A stretch of DNA of 64,000 nucleotides from DASUKL01 sp036278755. GTDB taxonomy: Bacteria > Chloroflexota > Limnocylindria > Limnocylindrales > CSP1-4. The notes beneath the pieces were generated by a model. The model ran no database searches, had not been told where the DNA came from, and saw only the letters and a program-made list of their open reading frames with translations. The translations under genes and the position numbers were made by a program. The stretch lies in contig DASUKL010000052.1 in assembly GCA_036278755.1 (NCBI GenBank), forward strand, positions 1 to 64,000, read 5' to 3'. Below are positions 57,764 to 64,000 of the stretch, in pieces; the first letter of the stretch is position 1, and the number at the start of each line of letters is the position of its first letter.

Positions 57764-59302
57764 GTGCGATACAAGGCCTTGCCGCCGACCCTGCGCGGCG
57801 CTCCGAGCCCTCATCCGGTCAGCGGACCACCGTGGGACCCGGCGCCTGTGAGCCACCCTCGAGGCGGTCGTCGGGAGACGTTCCTGGGCCGTTGGATCTC
57901 GACGATCCTGGTCCTCGTGCTCGTCCCTGCCCTCCTCCTCCCGATGCTCCAGGCCGGTGCCGCCAGCGGCGGCAGCTACCTGATCATCGACCGGGCCGAC
58001 CTGATGGCCCTGCCCACCTCGGGCACGGCCTGGCAGGCCGTCGTCAAGGCCGCCTCGAGCAGCCTGACCTCCCCGGACCTCTGCGACCAGAACGACAAGA
58101 CCGACGTCCAGGCCTTGGCCGCCGGGCTCGTCTACGCTCGCACCGGCCAGGCCAGCTACGCGGACAAGGTCCGCGACGCCATCGCCGCGATGATGCCCAC
58201 CCAGAAGCCGGGCTGCAGCAATGCCGTCCTGGCTCTTGGCCGCCAGCTGGGCGGCTGGGTCATGGCTGCCGACCTCATCGACCTGCACGCCTTCGACGCC
58301 CGCCTGGACGCCACGTTCCGCACCTGGCTGACCGCCATCCGGACCAAGGACATCGGTGGCCACGGACGCTGGTACGCCCTCGATCTCACGAGCGGCGACT
58401 CGGCCAACAACTGGGGCCTCTTCGCCACGGCCTCACGGATCGCCGCTGACCGCTACCTGGGCGATGCCGCCGACCTGGCCACGACGTGGGCCATCTTCAC
58501 GGGCTACAGCGACGGGTCCTGGGCCTTCAACAAGACCTCATCCTGGAGCAGCACCTGGTCCTGCCTACCGAGCACGAGCAGCATGCGGCTGCCCATCGCC
58601 ATCGACGGCAGCTGCGCCGTCTCCGGCCATCAGCTCGATGGGCTGCCGGTCGAGGACGCCTCGCGCTCCAGCTTCCCCACCCCCTCGAGCGGCTACATCA
58701 ACGAGGCCATCCAAGGCCTGACCCTGAGCGCCCTGCTCCTGAGCCGGGCCGGCTACCCGGCCTTCAGCACCGGTGACCGGTCCGTCCTCCGCGTGGCCCA
58801 GGCCCTGCAGCGCTACGGCGATCTGAACGGCACGACCGTGGCCCACCACACGACCTGGGTCGTCAACGCCTTCTACGGGGCCAAGCTGCCTACCGTGGCC
58901 GCCACCTACGGGCGGGACTTCGGCTTCACCGACTGGCTCTACGGCTCGACCACGGCGACCATCGCACCGGCCTCCACGCCGGCCCCGGGCACGCCCCAGC
59001 CGACCCCCGAACCGACGGCCGAGCCGACACCCAAGCCGACGGTCCAGCCGACGCCGACCCCCGCGCCCGCGGCGACGCCGACCGAACGGCCGGCCCCCAC
59101 CGCCACGCCGGAGCCGACCGCCAAGCCCACGCCCAGCCTGACCGTGAACCCCACGCCGAGCCCGACCGACAGCCCGACGCCACGGACCGCGGCCAGCCCG
59201 ACCCCGGACCCGGTCGAGGCCGCTATCATGGCCGACCCCGACCTGTCGGCCTCGGACAAGGTACGGCTGCTGGACCTCTACGAGCGGCTGCGCAAGGACT
59301 AG
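57764..59302 (+). CDS. Secreted alginate-lyase-like protein with Pro/Thr-rich C-terminal linker
   Basis: A 512-aa protein with a signal peptide or anchor (about residues 44-65: ISTILVLVLVPALLLPMLQAG). The central domain (about 70-390), including LIIDRADLMALP, SGDSANNWGLFATASR and YINEAIQGLTLSALLLSR, resembles the (alpha/alpha)-toroid alginate lyase superfamily; NNW and the Tyr/His pattern are plausible active-site residues. A PT-repeat linker spans 58972-59215, followed by a short acidic helix. GTG 57764 has GGGAGG 9 nt upstream; GTG 57848 is an alternative start. Substrate is unknown. Confidence 0.7.
   Translation: MRYKALPPTLRGAPSPHPVSGPPWDPAPVSHPRGGRRETFLGRWISTILVLVLVPALLLPMLQAGAASGGSYLIIDRADLMALPTSGTAWQAVVKAASSSLTSPDLCDQNDKTDVQALAAGLVYARTGQASYADKVRDAIAAMMPTQKPGCSNAVLALGRQLGGWVMAADLIDLHAFDARLDATFRTWLTAIRTKDIGGHGRWYALDLTSGDSANNWGLFATASRIAADRYLGDAADLATTWAIFTGYSDGSWAFNKTSSWSSTWSCLPSTSSMRLPIAIDGSCAVSGHQLDGLPVEDASRSSFPTPSSGYINEAIQGLTLSALLLSRAGYPAFSTGDRSVLRVAQALQRYGDLNGTTVAHHTTWVVNAFYGAKLPTVAATYGRDFGFTDWLYGSTTATIAPASTPAPGTPQPTPEPTAEPTPKPTVQPTPTPAPAATPTERPAPTATPEPTAKPTPSLTVNPTPSPTDSPTPRTAASPTPDPVEAAIMADPDLSASDKVRLLDLYERLRKD
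58972..59215 (+). repeat. Pro/Thr-rich repeat tract
   Basis: A degenerate run of CCGACxCCx-type codons encodes Pro-Thr-x repeats (TPEPTAEPTPKPTVQPTPTP and the like) in the extracellular linker of the secreted protein. It resembles a cell-surface spacer. Confidence 0.85.
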
Positions 59303-60123
59303 CCGCCGGCGGCGCTGTAGGGGTCCTCGTCGGCCGCGATGCGGGTCAGGGCGGCCACCAGGTGCTCCTGGACGAGGTGGTGCAGACCGCCGCCGAAGGA
59401 GACGCGGGCCACGCCCAACTCGGCCAGGCGGGCCAGTGACGGGCCGGCCGACCGGAAGAGGATGTTGACCGGGCCGCCGATGCCCTCGACCAGGCCGCGG
59501 ATCGTGGGCTCGTCGGTGACCATGATGGGGTAGACGCAGTCGGCCCCGGCGGCCAGGTAGGCCCGCCCCCGGCGGACCGCCGCGGCCAGCCGCTCCTCCT
59601 CCGGGCCATAGCGGCGGAGGTGGACGTCGATCCGGGCGTTGATGACGACCGGGACACCGGCCCGAGCGGCCGCCGCGCGGACCTCGGCCAACCAGGCGGC
59701 CTGGGCATCGGGGTCGCGCAGCCCGCCGGCGCGATGGTCGCTGTCCTCGAGATTGCAGCCGGCGGCCCCGGCGGCCACGAGCCGGGCCACCAGCTCGTCG
59801 GGGCGCAGGCCGTAGCCGGCCTCGGCGTCGATGGTGACCGGCAGGTCGACGGCCCGGGCGACCCGCGTCGCGGCAGCGAACATCTCATCGGCCGGGGCCA
59901 CGTCGCCATCCTCGAACCCGAGCGCCGCCGTCATGGCGCTGCTGGAGGTGGCCACGGCGGCGAATCCCGCGTCCGCAACGGCCCGCGCCGAGGCCGCGTC
60001 CCAGGCGTTGGGCAGGATCAGCGGCTGCCCTGCGCGATGAGCGGCACGCAGCCGCTGCGCTGCGGCCGCCAGGGCCGCCTCGGTCGCCCAGGAGGCCGAG
60101 GACAGCTCGTCGGACCTCCTCAT
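59299..60123 (-). CDS. PEP mutase/isocitrate lyase superfamily enzyme
   Basis: A 274-aa (beta/alpha)8 enzyme of the isocitrate lyase/phosphoenolpyruvate mutase family. ILPNAWDAASARAVADAGFAAVATSS, then VTIDAEAGYG (Mg ligands), GAAGCNLEDSDH, and VINARIDVH match the group of oxaloacetate decarboxylases and 2-methylisocitrate lyase-like enzymes. The Cys of isocitrate lyase (KKCGH) is absent, so it is not isocitrate lyase. Its ATG overlaps the DtxR-family regulator stop by 4 nt. Its stop and that of the convergent gene share CTAG (59299-59302). Confidence 0.85.
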   Translation of the reverse strand: MRRSDELSSASWATEAALAAAAQRLRAAHRAGQPLILPNAWDAASARAVADAGFAAVATSSSAMTAALGFEDGDVAPADEMFAAATRVARAVDLPVTIDAEAGYGLRPDELVARLVAAGAAGCNLEDSDHRAGGLRDPDAQAAWLAEVRAAAARAGVPVVINARIDVHLRRYGPEEERLAAAVRRGRAYLAAGADCVYPIMVTDEPTIRGLVEGIGGPVNILFRSAGPSLARLAELGVARVSFGGGLHHLVQEHLVAALTRIAADEDPYSAAGG

Positions 60124-60935
60124 CGGGGCGCTCGGCCGGCCGCTGGCGCCCGGCGCGTCTCGGGCGGCGGCGACGGGGCTAGGGTGGCTCGGCCCACCCC
60201 CGCCGGCACCTTGTGGAAGAGGGCCGGGTCGGCCTGCCCGGGCAGGACCCGGATCAGCGAGGCCGGCCGCAGGCCCATCGAGCTGCGGCCGCGGGGTCCC
60301 TCCAGGGTCAGCGCATCGAGGCCCACCGAGACCTCCACCACGCTGGCCTGGGCGCCGGGCACGAGGGCCTGCTCCTCGAGGTAGTGGAGCAACTCCTTGT
60401 CCTCCTCGGCCCGCTCCGTGATGCGGTAGATCGTGATGTCCTCGCCGGCCTTGACCTCGCTGAGCGGTACGCCGCGCGGCCGCGTCCGGCTGGCTTCGGC
60501 GCTGATGGGGTTGCCGTGGGGGCAGGTCGGCGGATCGCCGAGCAGCGTCGCCACCGCCGCCTCGACCCGCGGCGAGACGGCGCCCTGGAGGCGCATGGCC
60601 TCCTCGTCGGACTCGGCCCAGCCCAGGCCCACGACCTGGGTCAGGAGCCACTCCATGAGGGAGTGCCGGCGAAAGATCGTGTCAGCCGCGGCCCGCCCCG
60701 GCTCGGTCAGCGAGAGCTCGCGGTCCTCGGAGACGCGGACCAGCCCGTCCCCAGCCAGGCGGCCGATCATCTCCGAGGCGGCCTGGGTGGAAACGCCCAG
60801 CTCCCGGGCGAGGGCCGACGTGAGGGCCGTCGCACCTCCGTCGGTGATGGCCCGCAGGGCCAGCAGATAGCCCTGGGCGGCCTCGGTCAGGTTGGGTCCA
60901 GCCTCCTCGTCGTGCCGCCGATTCATCGCCGCCAT
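60120..60935 (-). CDS. DtxR/MntR-family metal-dependent repressor
   Basis: A 271-aa regulator. The N-terminal winged HTH (ALARELGVSTQAASEMIGRLAGDGLVR) is followed by the dimerisation helix RRHSLMEWLLTQVVGLGW and the metal-site region CPHGNPI. The C-terminal part (about 160-240) is an SH3-like FeoA-type domain, as in DtxR/IdeR. It is divergent from the iron-uptake genes, 199 bp away, and is the likely regulator of them. It is followed by the PEP mutase-family gene, coupled by ATGA. The last 30 residues are Pro/Arg-rich. Confidence 0.9.
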   Translation of the reverse strand: MAAMNRRHDEEAGPNLTEAAQGYLLALRAITDGGATALTSALARELGVSTQAASEMIGRLAGDGLVRVSEDRELSLTEPGRAAADTIFRRHSLMEWLLTQVVGLGWAESDEEAMRLQGAVSPRVEAAVATLLGDPPTCPHGNPISAEASRTRPRGVPLSEVKAGEDITIYRITERAEEDKELLHYLEEQALVPGAQASVVEVSVGLDALTLEGPRGRSSMGLRPASLIRVLPGQADPALFHKVPAGVGRATLAPSPPPETRRAPAAGRAPR

Positions 60936-60988
60936 GGTAGCCGGCCGGCCCCCCGCAGACCATCCTCAGGCGCCCCTGAGCGCCTCGC

Positions 60989-61034
60989 TCAAGGGTACTT
61001 GACCGCCTCTCGTCAGCGGCGCTAGGATAGCGCC
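60989..61034 (+). promoter_or_regulatory. efeUOB promoter with palindromic operator
   Basis: TTGACC (60999-61004) and TAGGAT (61023-61028) are separated by 18 bp, a good promoter. The -10 lies inside a perfect palindrome, GGCGCTA-GGA-TAGCGCC (61018-61034). The -35 overlaps a second inverted repeat, TCAAG-GGTA-CTTGA (60989-61002). The divergent DtxR-family gene is the obvious candidate repressor, and the core TAGGATAG resembles half of a DtxR/IdeR box. Confidence 0.7.
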
Positions 61035-61134
61035 AATCCCGACCCAGCAGGTCGGAATGGCCCGACCATGCAGGCCGGACGGACCAGACCCGAGATCCGA
61101 CCGGACGCCGCACCCTCAGCCCCCTGGAGGCGCC

Positions 61135-61998
61135 ATGCTCGCCACGTTCGTCATCGGCCTGCGCGAAGGCCTGGAGGCCGCCCTGATCGTGGGCATCGTG
61201 GCCGCCTTCCTGCGCAAGCGGGGCCGCCTCGACGCCCTGCGCGCGGTCTGGATCGGGGTGGCGGCGGCCGTGGCCATCTGCGTCGCCGTGGCGGTCGGGC
61301 TGCAGGTCCTGGCGGCGGAGCTGCCGCAGGCCCAGCAGGAGGGGCTGGAGACCATCGTCGGGGCGGCGGCGGTGGTGACCGTGACCTACATGGTCCTCTG
61401 GATGCGCGGCCATGCCCGCGACCTCAAGGGCCAGCTCGAGGGCGCTACGGCCTCGGCCCTGGCGGAGGGCTCGGCCTGGGCCCTGGTGGCCATGGCCTTC
61501 CTGGCCGTCCTGCGCGAGGGCTTCGAGACCTCGGTCTTCCTCCTGGCCGCCTTCCAGGCCGCGGTAGACCCCATGCTGGCCGGCCTGGGCGCCCTCATCG
61601 GCATCCTCGTCGCGGCGGGCCTGGGCTACGGCCTCTACCGGGGCGGCATCCGGCTCGACCTCAACCGTTTCTTCCGCCTGACCGGCGTGGTCCTCGTCCT
61701 CGTCGCTGCCGGCCTGGTGATGAGCGCCCTCCACTCGGCCCATGAGGCCGGCTGGCTCAACGTCGGCCAGCAGCAGCTGCTCGACCTGACCTGGCTCGTC
61801 CAGCCGGGGACCATCATCTCGGCCCTCATCACGGGCGTCCTGGGCATCCAGCCCCGGCCGACGGTCATCGAGGTCCTGGGCTGGCTCGTGTACCTCATCC
61901 CGGTCGGCCTGTACGTGGCTTGGCCGCAGCCGCGCCCCGCCCCCCGTCCCGTCCCGGCCGGTCCCGAGCAGACCTCGCTGCCTGTCTCGCGCTCCTGA
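61135..61998 (+). CDS. efeU: Ferrous/ferric iron permease EfeU (FTR1 family)
   Basis: A 287-aa membrane permease with seven predicted helices. Two REGLE/REGFE motifs (LREGLEA at 9-15 and LREGFET in the middle) are the iron-binding RExxE motifs of FTR1. It forms the channel of the EfeUOB elemental ferrous-iron system. ATG 61135 was chosen because of GGAGG at 61126-61130; an upstream in-frame ATG at 61057 is also possible but lacks one. The efeO gene follows 35 nt downstream. Confidence 0.93.
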   Translation: MLATFVIGLREGLEAALIVGIVAAFLRKRGRLDALRAVWIGVAAAVAICVAVAVGLQVLAAELPQAQQEGLETIVGAAAVVTVTYMVLWMRGHARDLKGQLEGATASALAEGSAWALVAMAFLAVLREGFETSVFLLAAFQAAVDPMLAGLGALIGILVAAGLGYGLYRGGIRLDLNRFFRLTGVVLVLVAAGLVMSALHSAHEAGWLNVGQQQLLDLTWLVQPGTIISALITGVLGIQPRPTVIEVLGWLVYLIPVGLYVAWPQPRPAPRPVPAGPEQTSLPVSRS

Positions 61999-62033
61999 CC
62001 CCGATCGCCCCACCCACCATCGATGGAGGTCCC

Positions 62034-63236
62034 GTGCCCCGCGCTTCGACGACCCTGCCGCACCGCGCCCCCATCGGCCCCCTGAGCGCCCTCGTCGGCG
62101 CCCTGTTCCTCGCGGGTTGTAGCGGCCAGGGCGCGACCCCCGGGGACAGCGGCGGGCCGAACGGCTCGGCCGGGACGACCATCGTGGAGGTCACCCTGAG
62201 CGCCGACGGCTGCCCGCCCCAGCCGGCCTCGGTGCCGGAGGGCCCGGTCACGGTCCACATCAAGAACACCGATGCCGCTGCCGCATCGGAGGTGGAGCTC
62301 CTGCAGAACGGGGCCATCCTGGGCGAGAAGGAGAACCTCGTGCCCGGGCTGTCCGGCACGTTCTCCCTCGATCTGAAGGCCGGCCAGTACATCCTCTCCT
62401 GCCCCGGGGCCAAGACCGAGACGGCCACGTTGACCGTGGTCGCGGCCACGGCGGGCGGGGCCAGCCCGACCCCGATCTCCAGCACCCAGCTGGCGGTGGG
62501 CGCCGCCCTGGCCCGGGCCACGTCCGGCTACCAGGCCTACGTGCGCGACCAGGTCGACCAGCTGGTCACGGCCACCCAGGCCTTGGCCCAGGCCGTGGAG
62601 GCCGGTGAGGTGGCCAAGGCCAAGGAGCTCTACGGTCCGGCCCGGGTCTTCTACGAGCGGATCGAGCCGGTGGCCGAGAGCTTCGGTGATCTCGACCCCA
62701 AGATCGACGGCCGCATCGATGACGCGGCCTCGCCGGCGGACTTCACCGGCTTCCATCGCCTCGAGCAGGCCCTCTGGATCGACGGCAGGACCGACGCCAT
62801 GACGCCCATCGCCCAGGGCCTGGTGACCGACGTCCAGCAGCTCCAGACGCTGGTCAAGACGGCCTCCTACCAGCCGGCTCAGGCGGCCAACGGGGCCAGC
62901 GAGCTGCTCGACGAGGTGGCGGCCTCCAAGATCACCGGCGAGGAGGAGCGCTACTCGCACCTCGACCTGCTCGACTTCCAGGCCAACCTCGATGGCGCCC
63001 AGAAGGCCTTCGAGCTCCTGCAGCCTGCCCTGACCCTCATCGACCCCGACCTGAGCTCGACCATCAGCGCCCGATTCGCCGACGTGCAGGCCGCCCTCGC
63101 GCCGTACCAGGAAGACGGCGTCTTCGTCTCCTACACCACGCTGACGGAGGCCGACACGAAGCTGCTGGCCCAGAAGGTCGATGCCCTGGCCGAGCCGCTC
63201 TCCCACGTGGCGGCGGCGGTCGTCGGCCATGGCTGA
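62034..63236 (+). CDS. efeO: Iron-uptake lipoprotein EfeO
   Basis: A 400-aa lipoprotein (lipobox LFLAGC near residue 25) with an N-terminal cupredoxin-like domain (about 40-135) and a C-terminal M75/imelysin-type domain bearing the HxxE motif in FHRLEQALW. It binds iron outside the membrane and feeds EfeU. GTG 62034 has GGAGG 4 nt upstream (62025-62029). The cupredoxin domain includes Cys residues (DGCPPQP, ILSCPGAK) possibly for metal binding. It is followed 39 nt later by efeB. Confidence 0.93.
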   Translation: MPRASTTLPHRAPIGPLSALVGALFLAGCSGQGATPGDSGGPNGSAGTTIVEVTLSADGCPPQPASVPEGPVTVHIKNTDAAAASEVELLQNGAILGEKENLVPGLSGTFSLDLKAGQYILSCPGAKTETATLTVVAATAGGASPTPISSTQLAVGAALARATSGYQAYVRDQVDQLVTATQALAQAVEAGEVAKAKELYGPARVFYERIEPVAESFGDLDPKIDGRIDDAASPADFTGFHRLEQALWIDGRTDAMTPIAQGLVTDVQQLQTLVKTASYQPAQAANGASELLDEVAASKITGEEERYSHLDLLDFQANLDGAQKAFELLQPALTLIDPDLSSTISARFADVQAALAPYQEDGVFVSYTTLTEADTKLLAQKVDALAEPLSHVAAAVVGHG

Positions 63237-63275
63237 GCGACGCGTGACCGGCGATGGCTGAGCGCAGGCGGGTCC

Positions 63276-64000
63276 ATGCCTGAGGGCGAGCGGCCGGGCA
63301 TCAGCCGGCGAGGCTTCCTGCGGGCCGGCGCGGCGCTGGGCGGGGCCGCCGTCCTGGGCGGCGCCGGCGGCTTCGCGGCCGGCCGCTCCGGCCTCGCCGT
63401 GGGCGGCAGCGGGTCGCCGCTGCCGGGGTCCGGGACGGACAACGGCCGCATCCCCTTCTACGGGGCGCATCAGGCCGGCATCGCCACCCCGGCCCAGGAT
63501 CGGCTGGCTATCGCCGCCTTCGACGTCATCGCCGCCCAGCGCTCCGACCTCGTGGCCATGCTGAAGCGCTGGACCGCGGCGGCGGCCCTCATGGTCGAGG
63601 GCAAGCCGGTGGGCGACGTCATGGCCGCGCCGCTCGCCCCGCCGACCGACACGGGCGAGGCCTACGGCCTCGCGCCGGCCCGGCTGACCCTGACGGCCGG
63701 CTTCGGGCCCAGCCTGTTCGACGCTCGCTTCGGTCTGGCCGGCCTCCGGCCCGCGGCCCTCGAGGCCCTACCGTCGCTGCCGGGCGACCTGCTGGATCCG
63801 GCCATCAGCGACGGCGACCTCGTCGTGCAGGCCTGTGCCGACGACCCCCAGGTCTGCTTCCACGCGGTGCGCAACCTGGCCCGCCTGGGCCGGGGCACGG
63901 TCGTCATGCGCTGGTTCCAGTCGGGCTTCGGGCGGACGTCGAGCACCAGCAGCAGCCAGGAGACGCCGCGCAACCTGATGGGCTTCAAGGACGGCACGAA
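63276..64000 (+). CDS. efeB: Dyp-type peroxidase EfeB (partial, C-terminus beyond window)
   Basis: From ATG 63276 the frame is open to the window end (241 codons). The N-terminus has a twin-Arg signal, SRRGFLRAGAALGGAAVLGGAG, so it is exported folded. The segments IPFYGAHQAGIATPAQDRLAIAAFD, LTLTAGFGPSLFDAR, SDGDLVVQACADDPQVCFHAVRNL and NLMGFKDGT match EfeB; the last contains the GxxDG heme-peroxidase motif. It would oxidise Fe(II) or handle peroxide for EfeUO. It is the third gene of the operon. Confidence 0.9.
   Translation, partial: MPEGERPGISRRGFLRAGAALGGAAVLGGAGGFAAGRSGLAVGGSGSPLPGSGTDNGRIPFYGAHQAGIATPAQDRLAIAAFDVIAAQRSDLVAMLKRWTAAAALMVEGKPVGDVMAAPLAPPTDTGEAYGLAPARLTLTAGFGPSLFDARFGLAGLRPAALEALPSLPGDLLDPAISDGDLVVQACADDPQVCFHAVRNLARLGRGTVVMRWFQSGFGRTSSTSSSQETPRNLMGFKDGT

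Overview
This is a very GC-rich, densely packed bacterial chromosome segment. Genes commonly overlap by 4 nt (ATGA/GTGA) or 1 nt (TGATG), GTG starts are frequent, and I see no mobile elements, rRNA or tRNA. The gene types suggest Chloroflexota, possibly a Limnocylindria-like lineage: an FMN-riboswitch RibXY-type transporter of the kind known from Chloroflexus, a CysO/CysM/Mec cysteine route, SufS/SufU, and many start codons only 6-9 nt downstream of a TANNNT box. That placement is an inference from gene types, not a phylogeny.

Layout. (1) 1-2623: tail of an unknown gene with a 51-bp tandem repeat, a D-aminoacylase-type amidohydrolase, and a VapBC toxin-antitoxin pair. (2) 2680-12113: purine catabolism. 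A three-subunit xanthine dehydrogenase, malate synthase, allantoinase, DUF3830 protein, HIU hydrolase, OHCU decarboxylase and uricase take hypoxanthine/xanthine to allantoate, with malate synthase placed to consume glyoxylate. (3) 12079-18346: one minus-strand series, Rrf2 regulator, SufC, SufS, SufU, rhodanese-E1, CysO, CysM and Mec protease, joining Fe-S cluster assembly to thiocarboxylate-dependent cysteine synthesis. (4) 18505-32675: housekeeping and accessory genes, including cold-shock protein with a small CxC/HxH partner, SIMPL protein, a 3-hydroxyacid dehydrogenase, Bax-inhibitor-like protein, cobalamin adenosyltransferase, DUF59 factor, a putative metallopeptidase, class IV aminotransferase, serine hydrolase, sulfurtransferase, nitroreductase, a DUF2255-like gene broken by an in-frame TGA, and lysine 2,3-aminomutase. 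(5) 32733-41548: membrane-anchored molybdopterin oxidoreductase, OsmC, MMPL exporter with a CrtC-like lipoprotein, MFS transporter, ribokinase, and an SDR enoyl reductase. (6) 41722-48321: a beta-oxidation-like run (flavin reductase, hydrolase, two enoyl-CoA hydratases, 3-hydroxyacyl-CoA dehydrogenase, thiolase) resembling lower phenylacetate/adipate catabolism. (7) 48397-51792: FMN riboswitch controlling an ABC transporter (RibXYZ-like) plus a small His-rich membrane protein. (8) 51845-57516: histidine utilisation (HutH, HutU) interleaved with a histidine phosphatase, a GNAT-like protein and a Nudix hydrolase. (9) 57764-64000: a secreted alginate-lyase-like protein, a PEP-mutase-family enzyme with a DtxR regulator, and the divergent iron-uptake operon efeUOB, whose efeB is cut by the window end.

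The most interesting signals are the FMN riboswitch operon, a perfect 17-bp palindrome sitting on the efeUOB -10 box opposite a DtxR-family gene, a CysO whose C terminus is Gly-Gly-Gly-Arg beside a JAMM protease, the nonsense codon at a normally Trp position of the DUF2255-like gene, and short in-frame tandem repeats inserted in otherwise conserved enzymes.
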